From Paenibacillus sp. FJAT-29882 (GTDB lineage: Bacteria > Bacillota > Bacilli > Bacillales > DSM-1321), in contig NZ_LMVB01000001.1 in NCBI RefSeq assembly GCF_001510645.1, forward strand, positions 887,854 through 951,853: a stretch of DNA of 64,000 nt, written 5' to 3'. Both the position numbers and the translations under genes were made by a program. Positions 1 through 8,886 of this stretch are shown in pieces; within the stretch, counting starts at the first letter, position 1; every line of letters begins with the position of its first letter. The notes beneath the pieces were generated by a model. That model searched no databases. It was not told the origin of the DNA and was given only the letters and a program-made list of their open reading frames with translations.

Positions 1-653
1 TGAACCTGAGTCTTTTAAATAGACTAAAAGATACTTTGAATAATATTGTGTTTATCAATTACTCACCAGATGAGGATAGTTACGATTCAGTCATGATTGA
101 TTTTAGAAAAGCAACCACTAGTGCTATGGAACACTTATTGAATCAAGGATTTAAGGAAATTGGTTATATCGGTGGAAGTGAGAACGATGATTATTCAGAT
201 AACAATTTAGTGGTTAGGGATACGCGTCTAACGATATATGAAGAAATAATGAAATCGAAAGGTATCTTTCGGAGAGATCAAGTATTTATTGGCGAATATA
301 CAATGACGCAAGGATACATGTTGATGAAAGAAGCAATTCATAAGGGGAATCTACCTGAAGCTTTTTTTATTGCAAGTGATTCGATGGCGATTGGGGCACT
401 GCGCGCAATTCAAGAGGCACATTTAAAAGTGCCTGAAGATATTGCCATTGTTAGCTTTAATGATATCCTAATGGCGAAATTTGCAAGTGTACCATTAACG
501 TCAGTTAAGGTTTATACAGAGCAATTGGGAAGAGTTGGAGTGAAATTATTATTAGACAGAATTAATGGGAGGGAAATACCTCTGAAAGTAACTGTCCCTA
601 CTAAGTTAGTTATTCGCGATAGCTGCGGGGCTAAAAATAAACTAGATTCTTAA
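1..653 (+). CDS. msmR: LacI-family transcriptional regulator, 5'-truncated by window edge (MsmR-like)
   Basis: The frame is open from the window edge to the stop at 651-653, so the N-terminus, including the helix-turn-helix, lies outside. What remains is the periplasmic-binding-protein-like effector domain of a LacI/GalR repressor: a GYIGG strand, a segment ending in DSMAIGALRA, then IAIVSFND and a C-terminal TSVKVYTEQLGRVGVKLLLDRI typical of the family. It sits just upstream of a melibiose/raffinose-type ABC transporter and an alpha-galactosidase, the same order as msmR-msmE-amyD-amyC-melA in B. subtilis, so it most likely represses that operon in the absence of alpha-galactosides. The ligand is inferred from context only. 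Confidence 0.85.
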   Translation, partial: NLSLLNRLKDTLNNIVFINYSPDEDSYDSVMIDFRKATTSAMEHLLNQGFKEIGYIGGSENDDYSDNNLVVRDTRLTIYEEIMKSKGIFRRDQVFIGEYTMTQGYMLMKEAIHKGNLPEAFFIASDSMAIGALRAIQEAHLKVPEDIAIVSFNDILMAKFASVPLTSVKVYTEQLGRVGVKLLLDRINGREIPLKVTVPTKLVIRDSCGAKNKLDS

Positions 654-976
654 GGTTACATTATATCGATCATGATTGGGGCAAATGTTTAACTTTTAAG
701 GAGGTGAGGAACTGGAGAAATAAATTCGTTTGTCTAGAGTCATTAAGGGGTCATATTGTACGCATAAAGAAAGAGATGAAAAGTCATATAAGTAGATAAA
801 GATCCATTTGGCAGAATAGATGTTTATCAACGACTCTTCCATCTCTACTATTCTCTATAAGAGAAAAGAACTAGATCTCTATTGTATGTTAACTTCATCC
901 GTTCTAGCAAAAAATAATGTGTTACTAGTCAAAGAAAAAACCATTTATTTTACTAAGAAAATAGGGGAGAAAAACG
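654..976. promoter_or_regulatory. Intergenic control region between regulator and melE
   Basis: This 323-bp AT-rich gap must carry the promoter and any operator for the transporter operon. I could not find a clear LacI-type CG-centred palindrome or a catabolite-responsive element. A ribosome-binding site (AGGGGAG) ends 10 bases before the melE ATG. No gene is supported here. Confidence 0.35.
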
Positions 977-2239
977 ATGAAAAAGTATCTGAATATGTTC
1001 TTGCTTATAGTAGCTTTCAGTTTAATTGTTTCGGGATGCTCAAGAAGTGCATCCAATAAGACTGGGGGAGAGGACGGTACTATCACATTATCCCTTTTCT
1101 CATCGATGAGTAATGAAGGGGAAAAGAAGGCATTCGCAAGTGTTGTCGCCAAGTTCGAAGAGGCAAATCCTAAAATAAAGATTGAAGTGAATTCGCCTGG
1201 AGACTATGAAGATATGCTTCGTGTCAAGATGGCTGCGAACGATATGCCAGATTTATTTGATACACATGGCTGGTCACAGCTTCGATATGGTGAATATGTC
1301 ATGGATTTAAAGGACATGGATTGGGTTAAAAATCTTGATCCAGCGTTAAACCAAATACTTAAAGATAAAGACGGAAAAGTGTATGCGCTTCCACTGAATC
1401 AAGCGAAAGATGGGATTAGCTATAATGTTGCTGTGTTAAAAGAGTATGGCATTGAACAACCGGCAACATTAGATGAGTTTATGAAAGCTTTAGAAACAGT
1501 TAAGGAAAAAAGCAAGGGAGAAGTTACACCATTATGGATTCCTGGTAGTGATAAAGATGGTATTGCTCAAATTTTTGACGAGTTTGCGACACCGTTACTG
1601 ATTACCGATCAGAAGAATAGCTATGGCGATCAATTAGTAGATGGAACATTTGACTGGAACAATTACACGCTGCTTGCTGAAAAAATGAAGGAAATGCAAG
1701 ACAAAGGGTTGTTAAATGAAGATGTTCTAACCGCACAATTACAACAAGCAACAGAGTTAATTGCTCAAAATAAGATTGCTTTCACGTTTGTTGCAGGCTC
1801 ACTTGGCCCTGATGCAACAGAATTAAACCCAGATGTAAAAATAGGGACCATGCCAATCCCGGCGATTCATGCAGGAGATCAACCGAGTTGGATTGGCGGC
1901 GAGCGTCATACACTAGCGATATCAAAAGATACAAAGCACGCTGATGAGGCAAGACGTTTTCTTGACTTTATCGCTCAACCAGAAAATATTATAACGATTG
2001 CTAAAGGAACATCAGCGCCGGATGCTTTTACGAATGTTGATGCGGAAAACTATTTCTCCGCGTACTATAAAGAATTCGAGGATATTGATGTACAACCTTA
2101 CTTTGATCGTGTGTATTTACCAAGTGGCATGTGGGATGTTATGGGGACGACTGGTCAAGAATTGCTTTCAGGTAGCTTAACACCTGAAAAGTTATCGAAA
2201 AAAATGGGCGAAGAATATAATCGTTTAAGAAAACAGTAG
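977..2239 (+). CDS. melE: Extracellular sugar-binding lipoprotein of an ABC transporter (alpha-galactoside type)
   Basis: The 420-residue protein opens with a lipoprotein signal peptide: two lysines, a hydrophobic stretch and the lipobox IVSGC, so Cys21 is expected to be lipidated and the protein anchored outside the membrane. The rest is a family-1 extracellular solute-binding protein (MalE/MsmE class), with a typical LSLFSS first strand, a GWSQLRYGE region and WIGGERHTLAIS near residue 305. It hands sugar to the two permeases that follow. No ATPase is encoded here; in B. subtilis the general ATPase MsmX serves this transporter. The substrate (melibiose, raffinose or related) is inferred from melA downstream. 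Confidence 0.88.
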   Translation: MKKYLNMFLLIVAFSLIVSGCSRSASNKTGGEDGTITLSLFSSMSNEGEKKAFASVVAKFEEANPKIKIEVNSPGDYEDMLRVKMAANDMPDLFDTHGWSQLRYGEYVMDLKDMDWVKNLDPALNQILKDKDGKVYALPLNQAKDGISYNVAVLKEYGIEQPATLDEFMKALETVKEKSKGEVTPLWIPGSDKDGIAQIFDEFATPLLITDQKNSYGDQLVDGTFDWNNYTLLAEKMKEMQDKGLLNEDVLTAQLQQATELIAQNKIAFTFVAGSLGPDATELNPDVKIGTMPIPAIHAGDQPSWIGGERHTLAISKDTKHADEARRFLDFIAQPENIITIAKGTSAPDAFTNVDAENYFSAYYKEFEDIDVQPYFDRVYLPSGMWDVMGTTGQELLSGSLTPEKLSKKMGEEYNRLRKQ

Positions 2240-2324
2240 CTACGTGTACGAATAAGGGAGTTATTGAAGGATGGCGACTCCCTTATCCACAAAACGCTTT
2301 AGCACGTCTAAATAAGGAGTTGAT

Positions 2325-3254
2325 ATGATGAGCGAACTAGTAGCGAGAAGAAAGGTAGCCGTTGCCAAGAAAGCACCGAAGCGAAAAGAGAAAAAGCCAT
2401 CTTCTCTTTGGTGGATGTATACGCCAAGCTTGGTCATCGTTTTTCTGTTTATTTTATATCCCTTCTTAAATGGGATTCAGTTATCGTTTACGAATTGGAA
2501 CGGTTTTTCGCAAAGTTATGATTGGGTAGGCATAGACCAATACAAACGAATGTTTACAGATCCTACAACATGGCTCGTTGTCAAAAATACCTTATTGTAC
2601 GGAATGGGTAGTACCATTTTGCAAAATATTATTGGCTTATTATATGCGTTATTGCTAAATCAAAGCATTCGAATGAAAGCCATTACCCGAACGGTAATTT
2701 ATCTTCCGGTTATTATTAGTCCATTAATCATGGGGTATATTTGGTACTTTTTCTTTGCCTATCAAGGTGGAGCACTGAATGACGTCTTGCTTTTCTTAGG
2801 CTTAGATAAAATCAATGCATTAGCAAATCCTGAATGGAATACGTGGATCATCGTATTTGTCAATACATATCAATATGTGGGCGTTGCCATGATCATTTAT
2901 TTAGCAGGATTACAAAGTATTTCAAAAGATTATTATGAAGCAGCGCAAATTGATGGTGCCTCTTCCTTGCAACAATTTAAAAATATTACACTCCCTTTGT
3001 TAATGCCATCGATCACGATTAATATGGTGCTCAATATTATCGGCGGTTTGAAATTATTTGATGTGATTATTGCCTTAACGGGTGGAGGACCTGGAAATGC
3101 CTCACAATCGATGTCAACGTTTATGTATGATCTTTATTTTAAAAGACAGGATGCTGGTTACGCAGCAACGCAAGGTGTTTTCATGGCTGTGATCATTCTT
3201 ATTTTAAGCTTAGCTGCTCTCGTTTATTTTAGACGGAAAGAGGTCGAAGCATAA
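2325..3254 (+). CDS. melD: ABC sugar transporter permease, MalF type
   Basis: This 309-residue inner-membrane permease has a basic cytoplasmic N-terminus followed by six predicted membrane helices. The binding-protein-dependent transport loop [20 protein letters not shown] (around residues 205-225) is the EAA motif that docks on the ATPase. It corresponds to MalF/MsmF-class subunits and pairs with the next gene. Start: ATG at 2325 or the adjacent ATG at 2328, both served by AAGGAG. Its stop overlaps the next start by one base (TAATG), implying translational coupling. Confidence 0.9.
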   Translation: MMSELVARRKVAVAKKAPKRKEKKPSSLWWMYTPSLVIVFLFILYPFLNGIQLSFTNWNGFSQSYDWVGIDQYKRMFTDPTTWLVVKNTLLYGMGSTILQNIIGLLYALLLNQSIRMKAITRTVIYLPVIISPLIMGYIWYFFFAYQGGALNDVLLFLGLDKINALANPEWNTWIIVFVNTYQYVGVAMIIYLAGLQSISKDYYEAAQIDGASSLQQFKNITLPLLMPSITINMVLNIIGGLKLFDVIIALTGGGPGNASQSMSTFMYDLYFKRQDAGYAATQGVFMAVIILILSLAALVYFRRKEVEA

Positions 3255-4084
3255 TGACATACACAGACAAGAAAAAGAAACGATTGTTTGCCGGGTTAGC
3301 CATTTTCATTACGCTTGTTCATATCATACCTTTCTATATTTTAATTACGACTGCTTTAAAAGCGAAAGGTGATTTTAGTTCAAAATGGGTTTTCCCCAAG
3401 CAAATAAGTTTTGAAAACTTTTCCGAAGCGTGGAAACTTACCAATTTAGGGAATTCGTTTATCAATTCGGCAATTATCACACTGTTTTCAGCCGTATTAT
3501 TGATTGTGTTAGGATCAATGGCCGCCTATCCATTGGCACGTCGGCAAACAAAGTTAAATAAGTTTTTTTACTTCTTATTTATTGCCATTATGATTATTCC
3601 ACCGTTGACGGCACTTGTGCCATTGTACAATTTGGTTGTCGATTTTGGCATGATGAATACGTATGAGGTGGCAATTTTCAATAATGTTGCCGCGTTTATG
3701 CCATTAACGATCTTTTTATATGCAGGCTTTATCCGGTCGACGATACCAAAGGAGTTGGAAGAAGCCGCCAAGATTGATGGGGCTAGTACGCTCGGGATTT
3801 TCTTTAGAATCGTGTTTCCATTGTTAAAACCAATAACTGCATCGATTCTAATTATCTCTTGTGTATACATTTGGAATGATTACCAGTTTGCGATCTTCTT
3901 CTTGCAAGATAGTGCGATGCATACATTAACCGTTTCATTAGCCAATTTCTTTGGGGCCAATCAAAATAAACTGAACTTAGTAGCAGCGGCAGCCTTAATG
4001 TCGATGTTACCAATGACCATTTTATTTTTATTCTTACAAAAATACTTCATTAAAGGGTTATCTGCAGGTTCAGTCAAAGGTTAA
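3254..4084 (+). CDS. melC: ABC sugar transporter permease, MalG type
   Basis: The 276-residue partner permease has six predicted transmembrane helices and the EAA loop ELEEAAKIDGASTLGIFFRI near residues 170-190. The length and the short C-terminus fit the MalG/MsmG family. With MelD it should form the membrane channel of the alpha-galactoside importer. It overlaps melD by one base and is followed 35 bases later by melA, so all four genes probably form one transcript. Confidence 0.9.
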   Translation: MTYTDKKKKRLFAGLAIFITLVHIIPFYILITTALKAKGDFSSKWVFPKQISFENFSEAWKLTNLGNSFINSAIITLFSAVLLIVLGSMAAYPLARRQTKLNKFFYFLFIAIMIIPPLTALVPLYNLVVDFGMMNTYEVAIFNNVAAFMPLTIFLYAGFIRSTIPKELEEAAKIDGASTLGIFFRIVFPLLKPITASILIISCVYIWNDYQFAIFFLQDSAMHTLTVSLANFFGANQNKLNLVAAAALMSMLPMTILFLFLQKYFIKGLSAGSVKG

Positions 4085-4119
4085 TTATAAAAAACAGGAA
4101 TAAGGAAGGAAGATGAAAA

Positions 4120-5448
4120 ATGTCTAAAATCACATTTATTGGAGCAGGAAGTACGATTTTTGCTAAAAACGTCCTAGGAGATTGTTTGTTTGTACCAGCA
4201 TTAGCAGGATTTGAATTTGCCCTTTTCGATATTGATGAGCAACGTCTACAAGACTCTGAAAATATGTTGAATAACTTAAAGAAAAACTATAATAGTAATG
4301 TGAAGATTCAATCATATTCTGATCGAAAAGAAGCGCTCCGTGGAGCAAAATATGTGATCAACGCGATCCAAGTTGGTGGCTACAGACCTAGTACTGTAAT
4401 CGATTTTGAGATTCCTAAAAAATACGGTTTACAGCAAACGATTGCCGATACGACAGGTATTGGTGGGATTTTCCGAGCCCTTCGTACGATTCCGGTGATG
4501 TTGGATTTTGCAAAGGATATTGAAGAGGTTTGTCCAGATGCCCTTTTCTTAAATTACACAAATCCGATGGCTAGTTTAACCGGTGCGATGCTGCGCTACA
4601 CAAACGTGAAAACGATTGGACTATGTCATAGTGTTCAAGTTTGTACCGAGCATTTGTTTAGAGACTTAGAAATGGACCATGAAGGAATTGAAGAACGGAT
4701 TGCTGGCATTAACCATATGGCGTGGCTATTAGAGGTCAAACGCGATGGCAAGGATTTATATCCAGAAATCAAACGTCGGGCAAAGGAAAAACAAAAAACA
4801 AAACATGATGATATGGTTCGTTACGAATTAATGGATAAGTTCGGTTACTATATTACCGAGTCTTCCGAGCATAATGCCGAGTACCATCCATATTTTATCA
4901 AGAGCAAATATCCTGAGCTGATTGAACGATTCAATATTCCGCTTGATGAATATCCGCGTCGTTGTGTTTCTCAACTTGAGGGATGGGAATCGATGCGCGA
5001 AGAAATGGTGAACAACAGTCAGCTTACACATAGCCGAACACATGAGTATGGTTCAAGAATTATTGAAGCGATGGAAACAAATGTGCCGTTCAAATTTGGT
5101 GGAAATGTGTTAAATACCGGTCGCTTGATCAGTAATCTTCCAGAAAATGCAGTTGTTGAGGTACCTTGTGTTGTCGATCGCAATGGTATTATGCCGACCT
5201 ACATCGGTGATTTACCCGAGCAACTAGCTGCACTGAACAGGACAAATATTAATACACAACTCCTCACAATCGAAGCCGCGGTCACTGGAAAACGTGAGCA
5301 TGTGTACCAAGCGGCTATGCTTGATCCACACACAAGCGCGGAACTATCCATGGATGACATTATCTCAATGTGTGATGAGTTAATTGAAGCACATGGAGAT
5401 TGGTTGCCGCAATTTACGAAAAACGAATCTAAGGTTTATGTGAAATAA
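4120..5448 (+). CDS. melA: Alpha-galactosidase, glycoside hydrolase family 4
   Basis: The 442-residue cytoplasmic enzyme hydrolyses alpha-galactosides such as melibiose delivered by the adjacent transporter. Family 4 enzymes use NAD+ and a divalent metal in a redox-assisted mechanism. Visible hallmarks are the N-terminal dinucleotide-binding stretch ITFIGAGSTIFAKN, the NYTNPMA motif, the metal-binding Cys-His in GLCHSVQ (around residue 170) and NHMAW (around residue 200). The length matches MelA. An AAGGAAG ribosome-binding site precedes the ATG. The operon appears to end at the palindromic repeat starting 30 bases downstream. Other GH4 specificities such as alpha-glucosidase are possible, but the neighbours favour galactosidase. 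Confidence 0.9.
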   Translation: MSKITFIGAGSTIFAKNVLGDCLFVPALAGFEFALFDIDEQRLQDSENMLNNLKKNYNSNVKIQSYSDRKEALRGAKYVINAIQVGGYRPSTVIDFEIPKKYGLQQTIADTTGIGGIFRALRTIPVMLDFAKDIEEVCPDALFLNYTNPMASLTGAMLRYTNVKTIGLCHSVQVCTEHLFRDLEMDHEGIEERIAGINHMAWLLEVKRDGKDLYPEIKRRAKEKQKTKHDDMVRYELMDKFGYYITESSEHNAEYHPYFIKSKYPELIERFNIPLDEYPRRCVSQLEGWESMREEMVNNSQLTHSRTHEYGSRIIEAMETNVPFKFGGNVLNTGRLISNLPENAVVEVPCVVDRNGIMPTYIGDLPEQLAALNRTNINTQLLTIEAAVTGKREHVYQAAMLDPHTSAELSMDDIISMCDELIEAHGDWLPQFTKNESKVYVK

Positions 5449-5477
5449 GAATTTGCGAGTAATTTAGAGGTTGTCTT

Positions 5478-5530
5478 AAAAAGGGTCAGACCACGCACTA
5501 TATATACTAGTTGCGGAGTCTGACCCTTTT
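5478..5530. repeat. Family A palindromic intergenic repeat, copy A1
   Basis: The ends AAAAAGGGTCAGACC and GAGTCTGACCCTTTT pair as an inverted repeat around a short spacer with a central TATATATACTAG. It lies 30 bases after the melA stop and could act as a bidirectional terminator. The same ends recur in about a dozen places in this window. Confidence 0.85.
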
Positions 5531-5924
5531 GCTCGATTTTATTATAATAAGTTTGATCATTTGAGCGTGTTTATTCGGTTATCGAATTTTTCCCCAAATG
5601 CCCTCCCAATAATAATATCTTAAATAGAAGTTCTCTAGGTAAACCACTTTTTCACAAAGTCTTTTAAATTTTATAGTAATCAACGGTTCTATGTGTAGTA
5701 CTACTTTAAGGGGAACGTTTTCTTAGACATAAAGCAGTAACGGAAATTACAAATTGATTTCTTTTATTAAGAGAAGATAACAGTTCGATTACAAATAGGA
5801 AATGTTGGATGAATCGACAAAATTTTAAAAATAGCTTGTTTATACTGGCTTTAGCTTTATAAAGAAGGGAGTTGAAAATCGACCGTAATTAAATAATTGT
5901 GATGATAACTTCGGATAAGGAGCT
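5531..5924. other. AT-rich intergenic stretch without a recognised gene
   Basis: I see no gene with a credible ribosome-binding site here and no clear hairpin or riboswitch. A promoter for the small gene at 5925 could lie in this stretch. Confidence 0.4.
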
Positions 5925-6020
5925 ATGATGGAAATTTTACTCAGTTTAAGCATATATATATCGGGTGCTCTTTCTGTTCTATGGCTAATCACCATCGCAT
6001 TTGACTTGTTTCTGAAATAA
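5925..6020 (+). CDS. Very small predicted membrane protein (31 aa)
   Basis: A 31-residue reading frame starts at ATG 5925, with AAGGAG ending 2 bases before that ATG and 5 before the second ATG at 5928. The second start therefore has the better spacing. Most of the product is one hydrophobic helix (LLSLSIYISGALSVLWLITI) followed by AFDLFLK. I do not recognise a family. The strong Shine-Dalgarno and single membrane span support a real gene; the short length keeps confidence moderate. Confidence 0.45.
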   Translation: MMEILLSLSIYISGALSVLWLITIAFDLFLK

Positions 6021-6113
6021 TAGGCTAAGAATAAGAGGGACATCTATTTTTGTATTCTTTATTAAGGACCAACTAGATTAGTTCGAAACGGTTGATTGGA
6101 AGGAGAACAGGAA

Positions 6114-6458
6114 ATGCGTGATGATAGTAAGCTTTTAGAAGCAAAGGAAAGAAAACTAGCCCGATTTTTGGAAGCACATTCAACAGAGGAAGTGTTTAAT
6201 GAAGTCCAGGAATACATGCCATCCCTTCGTTCTCGATCAGATATTCTCCGTAAACTGAACGAAATGAAGCTACCACCCTCTGTCATAAAAACTCTCATTT
6301 ACTACGTACTAGCTACGAACAAACAAAAATTCGTGACTGATACACTACTAGCGTTAGCTAATCTATGCAGAAAATTGAACATACAAGATGCCCAGGAAGC
6401 AATTACTTTCTTTAAACAATACTATTCATTTCATACTCAAATCAGTCAAGAAGGGTAA
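6114..6458 (+). CDS. Small DnaB/DnaD-domain-like helical protein
   Basis: I start this at ATG 6114, which has AAGGAG 8 bases upstream, giving 114 residues (an upstream TTG at 6096 lacks such a site). The C-terminal half, LPPSVIKTLIYYVLATNK followed by a helix rich in Leu and Ala and then DAQEAITFFKQYY, resembles the DnaB_2/DnaD helical domain of Firmicute replication-initiation proteins (pattern: LP..VI..LI.YVL...., then ..A..FF). The full DnaB or DnaD proteins are much larger, so this is a free-standing domain. Its role is unknown; plasmid or phage origin is possible. The family assignment rests on pattern memory only. Confidence 0.5.
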   Translation: MRDDSKLLEAKERKLARFLEAHSTEEVFNEVQEYMPSLRSRSDILRKLNEMKLPPSVIKTLIYYVLATNKQKFVTDTLLALANLCRKLNIQDAQEAITFFKQYYSFHTQISQEG

Positions 6459-6569
6459 CGTCAATTTTCTCTTATAGATTGAACTCTCACTCTGAATCAG
6501 TATGTAGTGTTTAATGAAATAATCCTTTACTGTATTTAGCTGTTGCCCGGTTTGCCGTTCACCAATCTT

Positions 6570-6597
6570 AGCTACCCTTTATAGGTAGCTCTTTTTG
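6570..6597 (+). terminator. Rho-independent terminator
   Basis: The stem AGCTACC/GGTAGCT is followed by CTTTTTG. It lies about 110 bases after the DnaD-like gene. Confidence 0.75.
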
Positions 6598-6672
6598 TGT
6601 TCTATTCCTTTTCATAAGATAACTTTAACAATAAAAATATAATTAAATTTAATAAAAGTTTATTGTAAAACG

Positions 6673-6691
6673 ATAATAATTGCATTATTAT
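6673..6691. promoter_or_regulatory. Perfect 8-bp inverted repeat, candidate operator
   Basis: ATAATAAT-TGC-ATTATTAT is a perfect palindrome 31 bases upstream of the DUF2975 gene's start, next to a -10-like GATAAT at 6695. Because a Cro-type regulator follows in the same operon, autoregulation through this site is a reasonable inference. Confidence 0.4.
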
Positions 6692-6721
6692 TTAGATAAT
6701 ACTTATAAAGTGGGGTGCTTT

Positions 6722-7198
6722 ATGAAACGGGGAACAATACTTTTTTTAAAGGTAACTACTTTTATTATTGGGTTTACACTTCTTGGATTATGTATCTTTG
6801 TGTTACCGGGGTTAGCAAGAGATGCAGCGGAGATGAATCCCGAGTATGCTTATTTGAGATTTCCTGTTCTTTTTGGTTTGTATATGACTGCGCTACCACT
6901 TTTTCTTGCTTTGTATCAATCATTAAAGCTTTTAAAGTATATTGAAAGTAAAAATGCTTTTTCAAAATTAGCTGTTATGTCGTTAGGACATATAAAGAAC
7001 TGTGCCATTACAATCATTATCTTCTATGTAGCAGGGATCTTTTTGCTTGCCTTTCAAAACGCTTTGCATCCTGGAATAGCAATGATTGGCGCTGGTATCA
7101 TATTTACAACACTGGTTATTTCATTATTTACTGCGGTGCTCCAGGAATTGTTAAGAAGTGCACTGGAATTAAAATCAGAGAACGATTTGACAGTCTGA
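6722..7198 (+). CDS. DUF2975 family membrane protein (YoaS-like)
   Basis: Starting at ATG 6722 (GTGGGGTG ribosome-binding site 5 bases upstream), the 158-residue product has four predicted membrane helices: residues about 5-27, 42-64, 85-110 and 115-140. The topology, size and the motif SLKLLKYIESKNAFSKLAV match DUF2975 proteins such as B. subtilis YoaS. Such genes are almost always followed by a small Cro/CI-type regulator, as here 9 bases downstream. Function is unknown; these pairs are thought to act as membrane-linked regulatory modules. The family call is by motif and context. Confidence 0.75.
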   Translation: MKRGTILFLKVTTFIIGFTLLGLCIFVLPGLARDAAEMNPEYAYLRFPVLFGLYMTALPLFLALYQSLKLLKYIESKNAFSKLAVMSLGHIKNCAITIIIFYVAGIFLLAFQNALHPGIAMIGAGIIFTTLVISLFTAVLQELLRSALELKSENDLTV

Positions 7199-7207
7199 CG
7201 TGACCAA

Positions 7208-7414
7208 ATGGCAATTATTATTCATAATGATGTGATGTTAGCGAAAAGAAAAATGAACGTAACAGAACTTTCAAAGAGAGTTGGTATCACGATGGCTAAT
7301 CTTTCTATATTGAAAAATGGCAAGGAAAAAGCCGTTAGATTTTCAACTTTAGAGGCAATATGTAAGGTTTTGGACTGTCAATCTGGTGATGTTTTAGAAT
7401 ACAGAAGTACATAG
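7208..7414 (+). CDS. Cro/CI-type HTH regulator (YozG-like)
   Basis: The 68-residue protein is a single helix-turn-helix domain: MLAKRKMNVTELSKRVGIT, then MANLSILKNGKEKAVRFSTLEAICKVLDCQ, which is the XRE/Cro recognition pattern, with no additional domain. It begins 9 bases after the DUF2975 gene and is surely co-transcribed, as in the yoaS-yozG pair of B. subtilis. It probably binds its own promoter; the palindrome at 6673-6691 is the obvious candidate. Confidence 0.85.
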   Translation: MAIIIHNDVMLAKRKMNVTELSKRVGITMANLSILKNGKEKAVRFSTLEAICKVLDCQSGDVLEYRST

Positions 7415-7475
7415 ACACACAAGCATAAGGGACTTCTGCTTTATCCGAAAAACAAGAACTTCTAGGTGGGATAGT

Positions 7476-8003
7476 ATGACATTGATATTATTAATCGGTC
7501 TTTTTGGAGTGGGACTCGTTATATTGTTTAAAAATCCAATAATAGACAAATTTGAAAAAAACAAAAAGGTAAATATGCTAAAAAATACTATGTGGTTTCA
7601 AAGTCATTGGTTAGCTGGAATATTCTTATTCGTCATGAATGCCGTTCTATTTTTTTCAACTTGTCTTGTGCTTTATGTGTTGGTGTATTTCATTATTCCA
7701 ATTGTTCATATACTTGTGATGTTTTTTGCTGTAATCGGAAGTATTATTTTATGGATCGTAATAAATAAGGCTTGGCAAGGTACGAAAAGAAACCGTTGGA
7801 AGATGGGGACGATCGGGAGCAGTTTTTATATGTTCTTGACCATTATTTTTGTTTATTGGTTCGTGACACTAAAACCGTCTTATCCAGGTGAGGATACTTT
7901 CATGAGGGCTATTGGATTATTTTTCGCTATAATCGTTACGACAGTTGCGTTTATTACGTGTTTGGTTATTACAGGATTATCCAAAAGGAAAGTAGCCCAT
8001 TAA
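7476..8003 (+). CDS. Unknown integral membrane protein (175 aa)
   Basis: I do not recognise a family. The product has about five hydrophobic segments: residues 2-18, 44-70, 72-97, 110-130 and 143-167. Basic linkers (KFEKNKKVNMLKN and KAWQGTKRNRWK) lie between them. A GGTGGGA ribosome-binding site precedes the ATG. It starts 61 bases after the HTH gene and may be part of that operon. A short hairpin with a T-run follows at 8077. Confidence 0.6.
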   Translation: MTLILLIGLFGVGLVILFKNPIIDKFEKNKKVNMLKNTMWFQSHWLAGIFLFVMNAVLFFSTCLVLYVLVYFIIPIVHILVMFFAVIGSIILWIVINKAWQGTKRNRWKMGTIGSSFYMFLTIIFVYWFVTLKPSYPGEDTFMRAIGLFFAIIVTTVAFITCLVITGLSKRKVAH

Positions 8004-8076
8004 CCGAAATATGAAATTGAACAGATTCTTTATATTTTTGCTAACGGGTACCTGAACAGGGTAATGTGTGTATCTT

Positions 8077-8114
8077 GAAGCGATAAACGATCACCTATTA
8101 TGGCGCTTCTTTTC
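8077..8114 (+). terminator. Probable terminator after membrane protein gene
   Basis: GAAGCG and CGCTTC pair across a 21-base loop and are followed by TTTTC. The stem is short, so this is moderately supported. Confidence 0.45.
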
Positions 8115-8179
8115 AAGTAAAAATCATAGGATCACCAAAAAGGGACAAACTGTATTTGAAAAGAAAGGAGATGCAAGTC

Positions 8180-8317
8180 GTGACAAAAAAGTTCAATAAA
8201 GGTAGCCGTAATCAAAATGCACCACAATTACACGGACAAGTTCCGGTTAGTGGGGACAACAGTAAAGGAAATAAAAGAAATAAAGATCAGAACGATAAAA
8301 CAGATGGTGAAAGTTAA
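8180..8317 (+). CDS. Small hydrophilic protein (45 aa), function unknown
   Basis: GTG at 8180 is preceded by a strong AAAGGAG and opens a 45-residue frame. The product is very polar, rich in Asn, Lys, Gln and Asp, with no hydrophobic segment: MTKKFNKGSRNQNAPQ at the start and a tail of Lys/Asp/Asn. Composition is like small spore-associated or unstructured proteins of Bacillus, but I cannot assign a family. It is immediately followed by a strong terminator, which supports a real monocistronic gene. Confidence 0.6.
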   Translation: MTKKFNKGSRNQNAPQLHGQVPVSGDNSKGNKRNKDQNDKTDGES

Positions 8318-8319
8318 AT

Positions 8320-8358
8320 GCAACAAACCGGTCTATTCAGGCCGGTTTGTTGCATTTT
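8320..8358 (+). terminator. Strong terminator
   Basis: A 12-bp perfect stem GCAACAAACCGG/CCGGTTTGTTGC with a 10-base loop is followed by ATTTTG. It starts 2 bases after the small gene's stop. Confidence 0.85.
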
Positions 8359-8564
8359 GTTTATGTTCCGAATAATTTTTATCGTACTAGTGCAATTGTT
8401 GAGATATGCACATGAGCTGCACTTTTAGAATTATTTAGAAGTAAGTATTTGTTGAAGGAACAAAAGGAACTTTCAAAGTCGAGAAGCTTTTTGAGTGTAA
8501 TAAGTTGATAGATTGTGAATGTTGCTATTTCGACTAACGTAAGCGGTTTAATTGAAATCGAAAA

Positions 8565-8573
8565 TGGTATAAT
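8565..8573 (+). promoter_or_regulatory. Extended -10 promoter element
   Basis: TGGTATAAT, an extended -10 hexamer, lies 32 bases upstream of the small membrane protein start at 8606. No good -35 is visible at the usual distance. Confidence 0.4.
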
Positions 8574-8605
8574 TTAGAATGAATGGGAGATTCGGAGGTG
8601 GGGAT

Positions 8606-8752
8606 ATGCTTGAACTTATTTTAGTTCTCTTTGTTCCAGCGATTTTAATTATATTTTTGTTTGATTTTGCAAAATTTAGGCAGCAAAATCAAACGATAAT
8701 TGAACAGAATGAAAAGGTTATTTCTCTATTAGAAGAAATTAAAAATAAATGA
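8606..8752 (+). CDS. Small bitopic membrane protein (48 aa)
   Basis: ATG 8606 has GGAGGTGGGG just upstream. The 48-residue product has an N-terminal hydrophobic helix (ELILVLFVPAILIIFLF) and a cytoplasmic coiled-coil-like tail of Gln, Asn, Glu and Lys ending EEIKNK. This layout, a membrane helix plus short heptad-like tail, is common for small Bacillus proteins of unknown function. No partner is evident. Confidence 0.6.
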   Translation: MLELILVLFVPAILIIFLFDFAKFRQQNQTIIEQNEKVISLLEEIKNK

Positions 8753-8886
8753 TCACTGTCATTCTAGTAAACGGTGCAAGAGTCCAATAATGGAAGGCTG
8801 TTGCTGTGGATTTTCTTTTACTGACGAGGGAAGGACAGTTGAAAATGAAGTATAACATCAGGTTATGAATTGGAGATGCGAATGAA

